Part shown: piece after piece, positions 33,776 through 42,593 of the stretch
Numbering within the stretch: the stretch's first letter is position 1
Layout: each line of letters opens with the position of its first letter
Assembly (NCBI GenBank): GCA_031291325.1
Contig: JARLJG010000071.1
Coordinates: 1 to 64,000 of the forward strand
Origin: Burkholderiaceae bacterium
GTDB taxonomy: Bacteria > Pseudomonadota > Gammaproteobacteria > Burkholderiales > Burkholderiaceae_D
Direction: 5' to 3'
DNA: 64,000 nt
Made by a program: the position numbers and the translations under genes
Notes under the pieces: generated by a model
Database searches by the model: none
Told to the model about the DNA's origin: nothing
What the model saw: the letters and a program-made list of their open reading frames with translations, nothing else

Positions 33776-36751
33776 CTACGAGGCTTTCGCCCGTTCCGTT
33801 GTCGCGATCGCATACATTTTCCCGGTCTCATTGAGCAAAGCCGTGGCAACCAGCGAGATATCCACGGTGGCGCCGCCTTTTGCGATTCGTTGCGTGCAAT
33901 ACGGTTGGAGAATTTCTGCTTGGCCAAGCTGATGGACTTTGGCCAGTGCTTCTGCACGCAGCGCCGGCGGGATCCGGTCGCGCACGTTCATCAGCAAAGC
34001 CTCAGCCTCGCTCCAACCATACATCCTCACTGCGCCCGGATTCCAGGCCAGGATGCGTCCGTCCAAATCCTGCACCGTGATCGCATCGTGCGCATCGCGC
34101 ACGACTACCGCCAGCCGCATGAGCTCCTTGGATTTGTGCAACGCGTCGCGTATTTGCACGGTTTCCGTGATATTCACAAATGAGATCACCGCGCCTTCGA
34201 TCACATTGTCGAGCGTGCGATAGGGTTGGATGCGCATCATGTACCATTCGCCCTCTTTGGTCTGCACCGCCACTTCTTTCGACACCAAGGTGTTCAGAAC
34301 GTCCTGCACGTCCGCCACCAGACGGTCGTAGCCCACCAGGTTGGACACGAGATGGCCCACCGGGCGTCCGACGTCGCTCACAATAAGGTTGATGATCGCG
34401 CTGGCTGCCGGCGTGAAACGCAGGATGCGCAATTGATGATCGACGAAGACAGTGCCGATCCCGGTGCCGGCCAACAGGTTGTTCATGTCGTTGTTGGCGC
34501 GCGATAAGTCGACTACCTTGGTTTGCAGCTCGGTATTGACGGTGGCCAGTTCCTCGTTGACGGACTGCAATTCTTCCTTCGACGTCTCCAATTCTTCGTT
34601 GGTCGATTGCAGTTCCTCGTTGACCGATTGCATTTCCTCGTTAGAGGATTTGAGTTCTTCGGTCGTGGTTTCAAGTTCTTCACGCGCGCTTTGAATGTAT
34701 TCGTCTCGCGTCTGCAATTCCTGCTTGAGCGCGGCGATGCGCGCGTTGGGGCTCGACTCGGGGCCTTCCGAATCGGCGTCGATCAGATTCGCGACTTGCT
34801 GCTTCTCCTCGGAATCGACTTGTTGCATATCCTCCAACATGACCAGGTACAGGCGCGATTCGGACGCCGCGCCGCCTTCAGACATCACTGGATGGATGCC
34901 CAGGTTGACCATGGAAAAGTGACCGTTGGTCTTAACGCGCAGCCCCGCGCAGCGCACGAATTTCTTTGTTTGCACCGCTTTGTTCAGTGCCGCCGTCAAA
35001 CCGGGGCGCAATCCCTCGCGAGCCATCTTCAGAATATTGCTGATGCCGGCTATGCCGGGAGCCGGCTCCAGGAACATCCCGGTGCGGCCATGCAAGTAGA
35101 GAATATCGCCCTGTTCATTGACCAAGGCGGAGGATGGCGCAACCTGCAGAAGAGTTTGCTCGGTCAGCTCGCGCGGCGCCAATTTCGTAGGCGAGGGCGT
35201 CTTTTCCGCGCTTGGCAGGCGGGCAGACGCAAACTCGGTCTTCGAATCGAGGAAACGGGCTGCCCCCTGGCGCTGGATGCCGTGAAAATCGTCCTTGCGT
35301 TGATACAATTTGGATTTGCGGTCTAATGTGGAAAACAATTCGTCAAATCCTCCCACGCCTTCGGAGGTGCCCAAAAATAAAATGCCTCGTGGCTTGAGTG
35401 CGTAGTGAAATAGCGGAATCAATTTTCTCTGCAATTCCGCGCCCAGATAAATCATCAGATTGCGGCAACTGATGAGATCGAGCTTGGAGAAAGGTGGATC
35501 CTTGATCACATCCTGCTCGGAAAACACCAGCATGTCGCGGATGCTCTTGTGAATGCGATAGGCGCTGCCGTCGGGCTCCAAGGAAAAAAAGCGCGCCAGC
35601 CTTTCCGGCGATATGTCGGCGGCAATGCTGGCCGGGAAAAGGCCGGCACGCGCGATGGCGATGGCACGACTGTCGATATCGGTGGCGAAGACTTGCACCG
35701 TGTAGCTCTGCTTGAGCGCTTCCATCCGCTCCTGCAACAGGATGGCGAGAGAGTACGCTTCCTCGCCGGTCGAGCAGCCGGCCGACCATGTCCGCACTGC
35801 GGCTCCCGCAGCCTTGCCCTCGAACAGCTTGGGAATGATCTCTTCCTCCAACGCCTTGAACGCTTTCGGATCGCGGAAGAAATTCGTTACGCCGATCAAC
35901 AGGTCGCGGAACAACTCTTCCACTTCGTCCGGCGTCTGCTGCAAGTACTTGACGTAGCTATCGATGGCGTCGATTTGATGGACTGCCATGCGGCGTTCGA
36001 TGCGGCGGTTGATGGTGCTCGGCTTGTATTGGGAAAAATCGTGGCCGGTCTTGGCGCGCAGCAGGATGAAGATTTTTTTCAGCGCGTTCTCGGTCTTCGG
36101 TTCAAGTACAACGGCGGCGCGCGGTAGTTTTCCGAATGCATGCGCCACGTAGGCGATCAGTTGGGCCGGCATCTCGGCCGGCGACAACTCGTAATCTGCC
36201 AATCCGGCCGCAATCACGCTGCGCGGCATGCTGTCGAACTCGGTGGAATTGGGATTCTGGGCCATCACCATGCCGCCTTCGGCCTTGATGGCCCGCACGC
36301 CCAGCGTGCCGTCGCTGCCGGTGCCGGAAAGCACTATGCCGATTGCCCGCTCGTGCTGGTCGTGGGCCAATGACCGAAAGAAAAAATCTATCGCCATGCG
36401 GTGACCGCGCGGTTCGCCGGGTTCCAGCAAATGCAGGCTGCCATTGAGGAACGCCATGTCGCGTCCCGGTGGAATAATGTAGGCGCAGTTGGCCTGCACC
36501 ACCATGCCGTCCGTAACTTCCAAGACCTGCATGCGGGTAAAGCGCTGAATTAGTTCGGATAAGATGCTCTTGTAGTCAGGCGCCAAGTGCTGCACCAACA
36601 CAAAGGCCATCCCGGGATCGGTGTCGGCGGGCATTCCGGAAAAGAATGCCTCAAACGCCGCCAGCCCTCCTGCGGAAGCGCCGATGCCGACGATAGGAAA
36701 GGTTGCGGTGGGGACATTTTCTGTCGGTGTTGCCGAGTCGACCTGCGGCAT
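33776..36751 (-). CDS. CheB methylesterase - CheR methyltransferase - PAS fusion signalling protein
   Basis: A 991-residue protein. The N-terminal CheB domain (about 15-205) has GIGASAGG (nucleophile Ser), the His in VLVQHLAPDYKS and the Asp in GTGSDGTLG. The CheR domain (about 225-490) has TWSAGCSTGEEAYSLAI for SAM and CRNLMIYLG. A linker and strong coiled coil follow (about 665-765, repeating EELQSxNEEL), then two PAS domains (about 770-870 and 880-985). No kinase or receiver domain is present. No chemoreceptor or cheA gene lies nearby, so it probably acts as a sensory partner of the adjacent hybrid kinase and not in chemotaxis. Confidence 0.93.
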   Translation of the reverse strand: MPQVDSATPTENVPTATFPIVGIGASAGGLAAFEAFFSGMPADTDPGMAFVLVQHLAPDYKSILSELIQRFTRMQVLEVTDGMVVQANCAYIIPPGRDMAFLNGSLHLLEPGEPRGHRMAIDFFFRSLAHDQHERAIGIVLSGTGSDGTLGVRAIKAEGGMVMAQNPNSTEFDSMPRSVIAAGLADYELSPAEMPAQLIAYVAHAFGKLPRAAVVLEPKTENALKKIFILLRAKTGHDFSQYKPSTINRRIERRMAVHQIDAIDSYVKYLQQTPDEVEELFRDLLIGVTNFFRDPKAFKALEEEIIPKLFEGKAAGAAVRTWSAGCSTGEEAYSLAILLQERMEALKQSYTVQVFATDIDSRAIAIARAGLFPASIAADISPERLARFFSLEPDGSAYRIHKSIRDMLVFSEQDVIKDPPFSKLDLISCRNLMIYLGAELQRKLIPLFHYALKPRGILFLGTSEGVGGFDELFSTLDRKSKLYQRKDDFHGIQRQGAARFLDSKTEFASARLPSAEKTPSPTKLAPRELTEQTLLQVAPSSALVNEQGDILYLHGRTGMFLEPAPGIAGISNILKMAREGLRPGLTAALNKAVQTKKFVRCAGLRVKTNGHFSMVNLGIHPVMSEGGAASESRLYLVMLEDMQQVDSEEKQQVANLIDADSEGPESSPNARIAALKQELQTRDEYIQSAREELETTTEELKSSNEEMQSVNEELQSTNEELETSKEELQSVNEELATVNTELQTKVVDLSRANNDMNNLLAGTGIGTVFVDHQLRILRFTPAASAIINLIVSDVGRPVGHLVSNLVGYDRLVADVQDVLNTLVSKEVAVQTKEGEWYMMRIQPYRTLDNVIEGAVISFVNITETVQIRDALHKSKELMRLAVVVRDAHDAITVQDLDGRILAWNPGAVRMYGWSEAEALLMNVRDRIPPALRAEALAKVHQLGQAEILQPYCTQRIAKGGATVDISLVATALLNETGKMYAIATTERAKAS

Positions 36752-36994
36752 CGAAGACTGCGGCTTGGTCTTTCTTGTTTCCTTGTCTGCTTTGATGCTT
36801 GCTCTCCTACGCCACGCCGGCGCATCGCCTTATGCATAGTACACCCGGGCCACCGACCTCGTAATATATATTCAAGATTCGTGTCGCGGTCGGCACGCTC
36901 GCCGAGCAGGTAAATGCGGATGCACCGCCGCCAGCCATGATGTCCGCCGTTACGCGCACTGGCGCTTTGCAGTTCATCTCCGCGGTTAAGCGCA

Positions 36995-37216
36995 TTACTT
37001 TTTCTTGCTGCCCACAACTAACAGCAAAACACCCGCCGCCATGGCCCCTACGCCTAGCCACACCGGCACATTGATCGTTTTCTTTTCATCTACGGAAAGC
37101 TCAAGCGAGCCGAGCTTGACTTCCGGGGTTTGTTTGGTATAGCTGAATCCGCCATACAGAAGCCCCAGGGCGCCGGCCACGATCAGCGCCATCGCAACGA
37201 TTTTTATCGCGTTCAT
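36995..37216 (-). CDS. DUF3185-type small membrane protein
   Basis: A 73-residue protein from the ATG after GAGGATGAAAAA; the longer upstream frame lacks a ribosome site. Two membrane helices (IVAMALIVAGALGLLYGGF and VWLGVGAMAAGVLLLVVG) flank a polar loop (KQTPEVKLGSLELSVDEKKTINV), the DUF3185 layout. Function is unknown. It is divergent from a glycine-zipper lipoprotein across a spacer with two motif copies. Confidence 0.8.
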   Translation of the reverse strand: MNAIKIVAMALIVAGALGLLYGGFSYTKQTPEVKLGSLELSVDEKKTINVPVWLGVGAMAAGVLLLVVGSKKK

Positions 37217-37310
37217 TTTTTCATCCTCTTCGGTCGTCGAATACCCGGCAGCATCCGAACGTGATTCCACGGCTTGCGTTTCGAGAATAGATATTGCCGA
37301 AGCACTGGTC

Positions 37311-37411
37311 GGTGCGGTGGCGCACATTGTCGGGATTACCTGATGATCTTCCGTGCGCAAAAACCGGTATATCGATCATCAATCGTGTCCTTTTGTCCGC
37401 TACCGAACGGA
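37311..37411 (+). promoter_or_regulatory. Copies 2 and 3 of the TGTGC-type motif in the 37217-37522 spacer
   Basis: GGTGCGGTGGCGCACATT at 37311-37328 and TGTCCGCTACCGAACGGA at 37394-37411. The second is also an inverted repeat (GTCCG...CGGAC). They sit in the 306-base spacer between the divergent DUF3185 and lipoprotein genes, which otherwise shows no gene. Confidence 0.6.
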
Positions 37412-37522
37412 CTGGGACAAGTCTTGGGCATAACTTCACGCCATGGTCCCGACGAAACGACTTGGCGAACGACCATAGTCATGCATCGATGCAATTTCAT
37501 TTTTACTCAAGGAGAACTATTC

Positions 37523-37735
37523 ATGAACACGACGAAAAAATTGGTAACCGGTATGTTGGCGATCGCCTTTGTGTTTGGACTGACGGCTTGTTCCGACATG
37601 TCCAGACGCGATCAAAACACCGCAGCCGGAGCCGGCATAGGGGCGGTTACCGGCGCGGTATTGACCGGCGGCAGTCCCGCTGGAACGGTCGGTGGCGCTG
37701 CCGTGGGCGGCGTGATTGGTCACGAAGTCAAGTAA
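37523..37735 (+). CDS. Glycine-zipper lipoprotein (OsmB-like)
   Basis: A 70-residue protein after a strong AAGGAGAAC site. The signal peptide ends in the lipobox LTAC (Cys23). The rest is a glycine-zipper helix pair (AAGAGIGAVTGAVLTGG and GTVGGAAVGGVIGHEVK). Such small outer-membrane lipoproteins, like OsmB, are commonly osmotic or envelope-stress induced. Motif copies 2 and 3 lie upstream. Confidence 0.85.
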   Translation: MNTTKKLVTGMLAIAFVFGLTACSDMSRRDQNTAAGAGIGAVTGAVLTGGSPAGTVGGAAVGGVIGHEVK

Positions 37736-37898
37736 ATGTATGCAAAGAAATAATTTCCGTGCCATGTTCAATGTATTTAGGCACGGGAAATATCTCAATT
37801 GGGATTGAATCTGCAGGGCGCAGAAAGTTCGATTCTGCGCCGTGTGTCGGCACGCGGGCAGGTTCCGCGGCCAGTCGATTTATGGGCGCAGATTCGAA

Positions 37899-38153
37899 TG
37901 GCGCTAACTTAGGCGCAAAGTGTCTGTATTATCGCCGTGTTGGCAATACAGGCATGTTACAAGCGCCGCCATCCGGGTGGAAAAGCGCAGCGCCTTCCAC
38001 CATTTGCGATTGCGCTACGCAGGCCATCGTCAAGACACATCGCAGCGTTTCGCGGTTCGCGCACCTTCATCGCTTGACGCGCATAGGCGATATTTGAACC
38101 GCAGATGGTGGAAGGCGCTGCGCTTTTCCACCCTTTCGCCTAAGTAAGCGCCA
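37899..38153. repeat. Nested inverted-repeat element (REP/BIME- or MITE-like)
   Basis: Two exact 29-bp arms in opposite orientation (37975-38003 and 38105-38133) are separated by 101 bases. Each arm is itself an imperfect hairpin (GGTGGAA...GCGCAGCGC...TTCCACC). Outside them, 37899-37920 and 38133-38153 form a second inverted pair differing by one substitution and one indel. Another hairpin (CTGTATT...AATACAG) lies between the left arms at about 37924-37951. There is no ORF. The arms resemble dispersed palindromic repeats common in betaproteobacterial intergenic DNA. Confidence 0.8.
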
Positions 38154-38218
38154 CTCGGCGCGGATTTCCAATACGCCACGGCGTTTCGAGATTGGCTAAC
38201 CGAGGTTAGCTTGGCACA

Positions 38219-38458
38219 CTATTTCCGTTCGATTTGTTTGATCCGCTGACCGTAAATTCCCCAGACTCGCTCGACGCCGTCAACCAAGCCGCACAGCGCC
38301 CAGCCGCCGCCTATCTTTTTCGTTGCCACGGGGCAGCCGATTTCGGCAGCCAGGCGCTTGGCCCACTGGTTTGCTGCGCCTTGCCCCTTGAACAGCTCGT
38401 TGCCTTCAACCACTACAGCGGCATCGAATACTGGCGCCGCAAATACGGTTGTCATGGC
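38219..38458 (-). CDS. Hypothetical small protein
   Basis: Seventy-nine residues from the ATG at 38458, ending VDGVERVWGIYGQRIKQIERK. The segment GQGAANQWAKRLAAEIGCPVATKKIGGGWALC reads like a real compact protein, but I recognise no family. It starts 10 bases after the CsbD-like gene and would share its transcript. An in-frame extension upstream overlaps that gene in another frame and is unlikely. It could also be a remnant. Confidence 0.45.
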   Translation of the reverse strand, partial: AMTTVFAAPVFDAAVVVEGNELFKGQGAANQWAKRLAAEIGCPVATKKIGGGWALCGLVDGVERVWGIYGQRIKQIERK

Positions 38459-38468
38459 GCCGCTCGCA

Positions 38469-38654
38469 TTAATCGCGCCGCAGCAGCGTATTGATCGTTG
38501 CGGCCGCATCGCCGGCAAATTTTTCGATCCTGGCAGAGACGATTCTGGCGTTTCCGCGTCGCTGCAACTCACGATTGCCGACCAGTTTTCCGGCTTGCTC
38601 TTCCACATTGCCTGCTAATCCCCGCACAATGCCCCGGATTTGCTTTTTGTTCAT
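38469..38654 (-). CDS. CsbD-family stress protein
   Basis: A 61-residue hydrophilic helical protein (MNKKQIRGIVRGLAGNVEEQAGKLVGNRELQRRG...). The start K.I.G..+.LAGNVEE..GKLVGN.E.Q.RG follows the CsbD pattern, and the second half (VSARIEKFAGDAAATINTLL) completes the hairpin of helices. CsbD proteins are strongly stress-induced in many bacteria but biochemically unassigned. It lies in a leftward group with a DUF3309 gene. Confidence 0.8.
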   Translation of the reverse strand: MNKKQIRGIVRGLAGNVEEQAGKLVGNRELQRRGNARIVSARIEKFAGDAAATINTLLRRD

Positions 38655-38691
38655 GATGATTGTTCCCGCTTCTATCAAATCGAACGATTGC

Positions 38692-38850
38692 TTAGATTCT
38701 ACCCATGAGAAACAGAATCAATATAATCACCAATACCAGACCGATGCCGCCGCTTGGGCCATAGCCCCATCCATTGCTGTGCGGCCACGCCGGGATTGCA
38801 CCGACCAGGGCTAGCACCAGGATAATCATCAATATCAATCCTAAACTCAT
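38692..38850 (-). CDS. DUF3309-family small membrane protein
   Basis: This 52-residue protein has two hydrophobic helices (MSLGLILMIILVLALVGAIP and GIGLVLVIILILFLMG) around AWPHSNGWGYGPSG, the DUF3309 signature. A strong AAGGAGAACGAC site precedes the ATG at 38850. It is typical of stress-gene clusters together with CsbD, BON and PRC-barrel genes. It lies 37 bases before the CsbD gene and is probably co-transcribed with it. Confidence 0.88.
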   Translation of the reverse strand: MSLGLILMIILVLALVGAIPAWPHSNGWGYGPSGGIGLVLVIILILFLMGRI

Positions 38851-38962
38851 GTCGTTCTCCTTTTTCGTCTTGCCGGAAATCGGCCACAGCGCCGACCCGA
38901 GAAATCAATGTTGCGCGTTTTCCAGGCGGCACTCTGTGCGCTGGCAGACGTTGCGGAGAATT

Positions 38963-40534
38963 TCATTTCAGTGACTTGACCAGCGCCTCGAATTCAACCC
39001 GCAGCGATTTGTCATGCGGCGTAATCGGCGGCACGGCTCGGTCGATCCCAAGCAACTCATACACTGCCATTTGCGCGGCGCGCACCGAATATTCGACGGT
39101 GAAGACGACCTCGTCCGGGATCTCGACGAACTGGCTGATGAAGGCCAGATTCTTTGATTCCTTGGGCACCGGCAGCGGTCGATCCGCATGCGCGCGCGGC
39201 ATAAACATGCTGGTGATGTAGGGCATGCGGCAAGGGATGCAGTTGGCCTGCAGGACACTGACCGGATCGAAGCGCAGATGCCCGCATAGTTCGCGCAGGA
39301 TTTCTTCGCCGTTGCAATCGGCCATCGGCTTGGCGACGAAATTGCCGATGCGGCCGGGGGAAAGCGCATAGCCCCAGAAGACTTGCACGCCTTCCGGCTG
39401 ATTCAAGAAATGCGGCTGGTGCGGCAGGACGATGGACATGAACCAGCTCGAATCCTTGAACGTGACCAGACCGCCGGTGCCGGGCGCGTTGCCGCTGAAG
39501 CGGATCATCTGGTCGAAGAAGGATGAATCCTGCAACGTGACCGTGAACGATTCCCAGAACGATTGCGCGATATTGTCGTTGAAGGCGGCCGGATTGCCGA
39601 ATTCGGGCCGATCCCGGGCCAGCTTTTCCCACAGCGTCCAGCCGCCGCTTTCCTTCTTGGACAGTTTCACCGGTGCGCTGCTCATGGAGCCCAGGCTGGA
39701 AGCATCGGTCATCGATCCATTCTGGAAGAATACCAGGTCGCCGTCGCGCACGGCGATCACGTCGGTCGTGTCGGGATAGCGAATATGGATGCCGGTGACG
39801 ACGAACTTCCCATCTTCCAGCTTGTGCTCGAAGTCGGTCGCGGTGCAATTGGGGAGCATGCGCACGCCTTGCGCTTCCAGCCAGGTTTGCAGGGGCAGCA
39901 CCAGCGAATCGTATTGGTTGTAGACCGTGCGCTTTACGCCCGCCAGGGTTTCAATGCGCGAGAACTCCAGCATGAAGCGATGCAGATAGCGCTTGAACTC
40001 CACTGCGCTATGCCAGGGTTGGAAAGCGAAGGTGGTGGCCCACATGTACCAGAATTGCGTGTCGAAAAAACCCGGAGATAGCCAATCGGTGATGCAGCTG
40101 GCGCCCAGCTTTTCTTCGTCGGCGCTGGCGAGTTGAAGCAATTCGAGCCGGTCTTGCATCGAAAAACCCATTGAACTCACAGGCACTATCGCACGGCGGC
40201 AGTCGACCAGCCGTGCCATCGAATTGGCGTGGTAGAGGGCATTGAATTCAACCGTTTCGTCATACACGGTTTTATCCTTGTCGCCGAGCGACGGTATCGA
40301 TTTGAACAAATCCCACGTGCATTCGTAGTTGTCGGTGGTCACCATGCGTCCGCCGCGCAAAGAATATCCGGTTTCCGCGCTGCCGGCGCCATCCAGGCTG
40401 CCGCCGAACAGCGGCAGCGATTCGAGGATGGTTATGTTGCCACCAGCCAGTTTGCCGTCGCGGATCATGAAAGCGGCAGCCGCCAGCGAGCCGATGCCGC
40501 CGCCCAAAAGATAGGCCTTGATATTGTTTTCCAT
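38963..40534 (-). CDS. ohyA: Oleate hydratase (myosin-cross-reactive antigen family)
   Basis: A 523-residue flavoprotein. The N-terminal FAD motif is AYLLGGGIGSLAAAAFMIRDG, followed by FGGSLDGAG and LRGGRMVTTDNYECTWDLF, all characteristic of MCRA proteins. These enzymes add water to cis-9 double bonds of fatty acids, giving 10-hydroxy fatty acids, often against toxic or free unsaturated fatty acids. The ATG follows AGGAAAAG. It is divergent from aspT across a spacer with one motif copy. Confidence 0.92.
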   Translation of the reverse strand: MENNIKAYLLGGGIGSLAAAAFMIRDGKLAGGNITILESLPLFGGSLDGAGSAETGYSLRGGRMVTTDNYECTWDLFKSIPSLGDKDKTVYDETVEFNALYHANSMARLVDCRRAIVPVSSMGFSMQDRLELLQLASADEEKLGASCITDWLSPGFFDTQFWYMWATTFAFQPWHSAVEFKRYLHRFMLEFSRIETLAGVKRTVYNQYDSLVLPLQTWLEAQGVRMLPNCTATDFEHKLEDGKFVVTGIHIRYPDTTDVIAVRDGDLVFFQNGSMTDASSLGSMSSAPVKLSKKESGGWTLWEKLARDRPEFGNPAAFNDNIAQSFWESFTVTLQDSSFFDQMIRFSGNAPGTGGLVTFKDSSWFMSIVLPHQPHFLNQPEGVQVFWGYALSPGRIGNFVAKPMADCNGEEILRELCGHLRFDPVSVLQANCIPCRMPYITSMFMPRAHADRPLPVPKESKNLAFISQFVEIPDEVVFTVEYSVRAAQMAVYELLGIDRAVPPITPHDKSLRVEFEALVKSLK

Positions 40535-40693
40535 TTGTGTCTTTTCCTAAAAGTGGGATTGTTGAATATGGGGCACGAAGACAGCCTTGCGTCCGGTGTT
40601 GCATGCAGATTCGATTGACAATATTTGCGCCGCAGGTCACCCCGATGACCCGAGCACGGCCCATACAAAATAGCCCGATCGGCGCGACTGCTC

Positions 40694-40711
40694 GGTGCGC
40701 TACCGAACGGA
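40694..40711 (+). promoter_or_regulatory. Copy 4 of the motif between ohyA and aspT
   Basis: GGTGCGCTACCGAACGGA lies in the 329-base spacer (40535-40863) between the divergent genes. No gene is seen in that spacer; an ORF open through it into aspT is not protein-like before 40864. Confidence 0.6.
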
Positions 40712-40863
40712 ACCTGCTGCCTGGGCAGCGTAGCTTGCACGCATTCGGTGTTGATATCGGTATCGGCCGCTACAAAAAGCAGGTGTGGCTCGTCGGCGTC
40801 GCCCCCCAGAGGCGCTGCATCGGCGAGATCCGGATTTCAAACCTCGATAGCGGGAACCCCAAT

Positions 40864-42573
40864 ATGGAACTTCTACAGAACCTGTTCAAAAGCCAGCCTC
40901 TGATCGCACTCTTCGCAACGATTGCTCTCGGTTACCTGGTAGGCAAGATCAAGTTGGGCAGTTTCGTTTTGGGCGGCATCGCGGGGACGCTGCTGGTTGG
41001 CGTGGTGATCGGCCAATTCGGCATCGACATCGATGGCGGCATCAAGGCAATATTTTTTGCGCTGTTCATTTACGCGGTCGGCTTTCAGGGCGGGCCGCAA
41101 TTCTTTCACGCGCTCAACCGGCGTAGTTTGAACCAGCTTGCCTCCTCCTTCGTCATGTGCGCCGTTGGTTTGCTGTGCGTGCTGATCGCGGCATGGCTGT
41201 TCGGCCTCGATCGCGGCTTGGCGGCTGGGCTGGCCGCCGGCGGGCTGACCCAGTCTGCGATTATCGGCACGGCCGGCGACGCCATCGGCAAGCTCGGCCT
41301 GGCGCCCGCGTCGATCAAGACCATGCAAACCAATGTCGCAGTGGGCTATGCCGTGTGCTATATCTTCGGCTCGCTGGGTCCCATCATCATGGTCAGTTGG
41401 TTCCTGCCGAAGATCATGAAGTGGGATATTCGCACCGAAGCGATCGCGCTGGCAAAACAGTTGTCCGGCGGTCATGCCGAACTTGAGCCGGGCCAATTCA
41501 ATTCGATCAGGGCGCTCGACACCCGCGTCTATGACATCGCATGGGATAGCAAGGCCGTTGGGAAAAGGGCATTGGCAATCGATACGGAATTGTCGGACGC
41601 GACGGTGGAGGCGGTGTTCCGCGACGGCAAAACAATTGAACTGACCGACGCGTTGCTCATCGAAGCCGGCGACAAACTTGCCGTTACCGGCAAGATCGAC
41701 CTCATGAAATCCGCTGCGGAATTTTTCGGCAAGGAAGTGACCGCACCTGCCGAACTCTCGCTGGTGCTCGAAAACCGCGAAATTATCTTGACCAATAAAG
41801 CATTGAACGGACGCGGCGTCGGAGAAATCCACGACCATGCCAGCGTTGCAACGCGGCACGGCGTGTTTCTGACTGCAGTCAAGCGCATGGGGCTCGAGCT
41901 TCCTCTGCTGGCGAAACTTGAATTGAAAACCGGCGACGAACTTCACTTTACCGGAGCTGCAGTCGATCTCAACCGGGTTCAATCGAAGATCGGCTACAAG
42001 ATTTCGGCGGCAGCCGTGACCGATTTCATCTTCCTGGGCGTAGGCATGATGCTCGGCATGCTGATCGGCATGATCGAATTCAAGTTATGGGGCGTCCCGA
42101 TTTCAATCGGCAGCGGCGGCGGATGCCTGTTGTCCGGCTTGCTGTTCGGCTGGTTGCGCAGCGTGCATCCCCGCTTTGCCGCCTTGCCGGTCGGCGCTTC
42201 CAATTTCTTGCGTGATTTCGGATTGGCGGTATTTGTCGGCATCGTCGGCATCTCGGCCGGGCCGCAAGCCCTGGTCGCGATCGAGCAGCATGGCGTCACG
42301 CTATTTCTGCTCGGCGTGGCGGTGACGCTGATCCCGCAAGTTGTGGTGTTTTACTTTTCCTATTACGTGTTGCGCATTCGCAATCCGATTGAGGCACTGG
42401 CTTGCGTTGCGGGCGGACGCAGCGCCAACCCGGCCCTTGCCGCCTTGATGGCAAAGACCGGCAATGCCACGCCGGTGGTCGCCTTCACCGTCACCTACGC
42501 TGTCGCCAACGTCTTCCTGACCCTTTTGGGGCCGGTCATTGTCGGCATCATTACCAAAAACGCTGCGCCCTAA
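40864..42573 (+). CDS. aspT: Aspartate:alanine exchanger, AspT family
   Basis: A 569-residue membrane protein from the ATG of MELLQNLFKSQPLIALFATIALGYLVGKIKLG; the long upstream extension lacks protein character. Two membrane halves (about 1-165 and 380-569) surround a cytoplasmic part with two TrkA_C-like domains (AWDSKAVGKRALAIDTELSDATVEAVFRDG and KLAVTGKIDLMKSAAEFFG regions). AspT exchanges aspartate for alanine; with aspartate 4-decarboxylase this generates a proton motive force. The decarboxylase gene follows after 20 bases, which strongly supports the assignment. Confidence 0.92.
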   Translation: MELLQNLFKSQPLIALFATIALGYLVGKIKLGSFVLGGIAGTLLVGVVIGQFGIDIDGGIKAIFFALFIYAVGFQGGPQFFHALNRRSLNQLASSFVMCAVGLLCVLIAAWLFGLDRGLAAGLAAGGLTQSAIIGTAGDAIGKLGLAPASIKTMQTNVAVGYAVCYIFGSLGPIIMVSWFLPKIMKWDIRTEAIALAKQLSGGHAELEPGQFNSIRALDTRVYDIAWDSKAVGKRALAIDTELSDATVEAVFRDGKTIELTDALLIEAGDKLAVTGKIDLMKSAAEFFGKEVTAPAELSLVLENREIILTNKALNGRGVGEIHDHASVATRHGVFLTAVKRMGLELPLLAKLELKTGDELHFTGAAVDLNRVQSKIGYKISAAAVTDFIFLGVGMMLGMLIGMIEFKLWGVPISIGSGGGCLLSGLLFGWLRSVHPRFAALPVGASNFLRDFGLAVFVGIVGISAGPQALVAIEQHGVTLFLLGVAVTLIPQVVVFYFSYYVLRIRNPIEALACVAGGRSANPALAALMAKTGNATPVVAFTVTYAVANVFLTLLGPVIVGIITKNAAP

Positions 42574-42593
42574 CCCACCATCGAGGTATCGCC

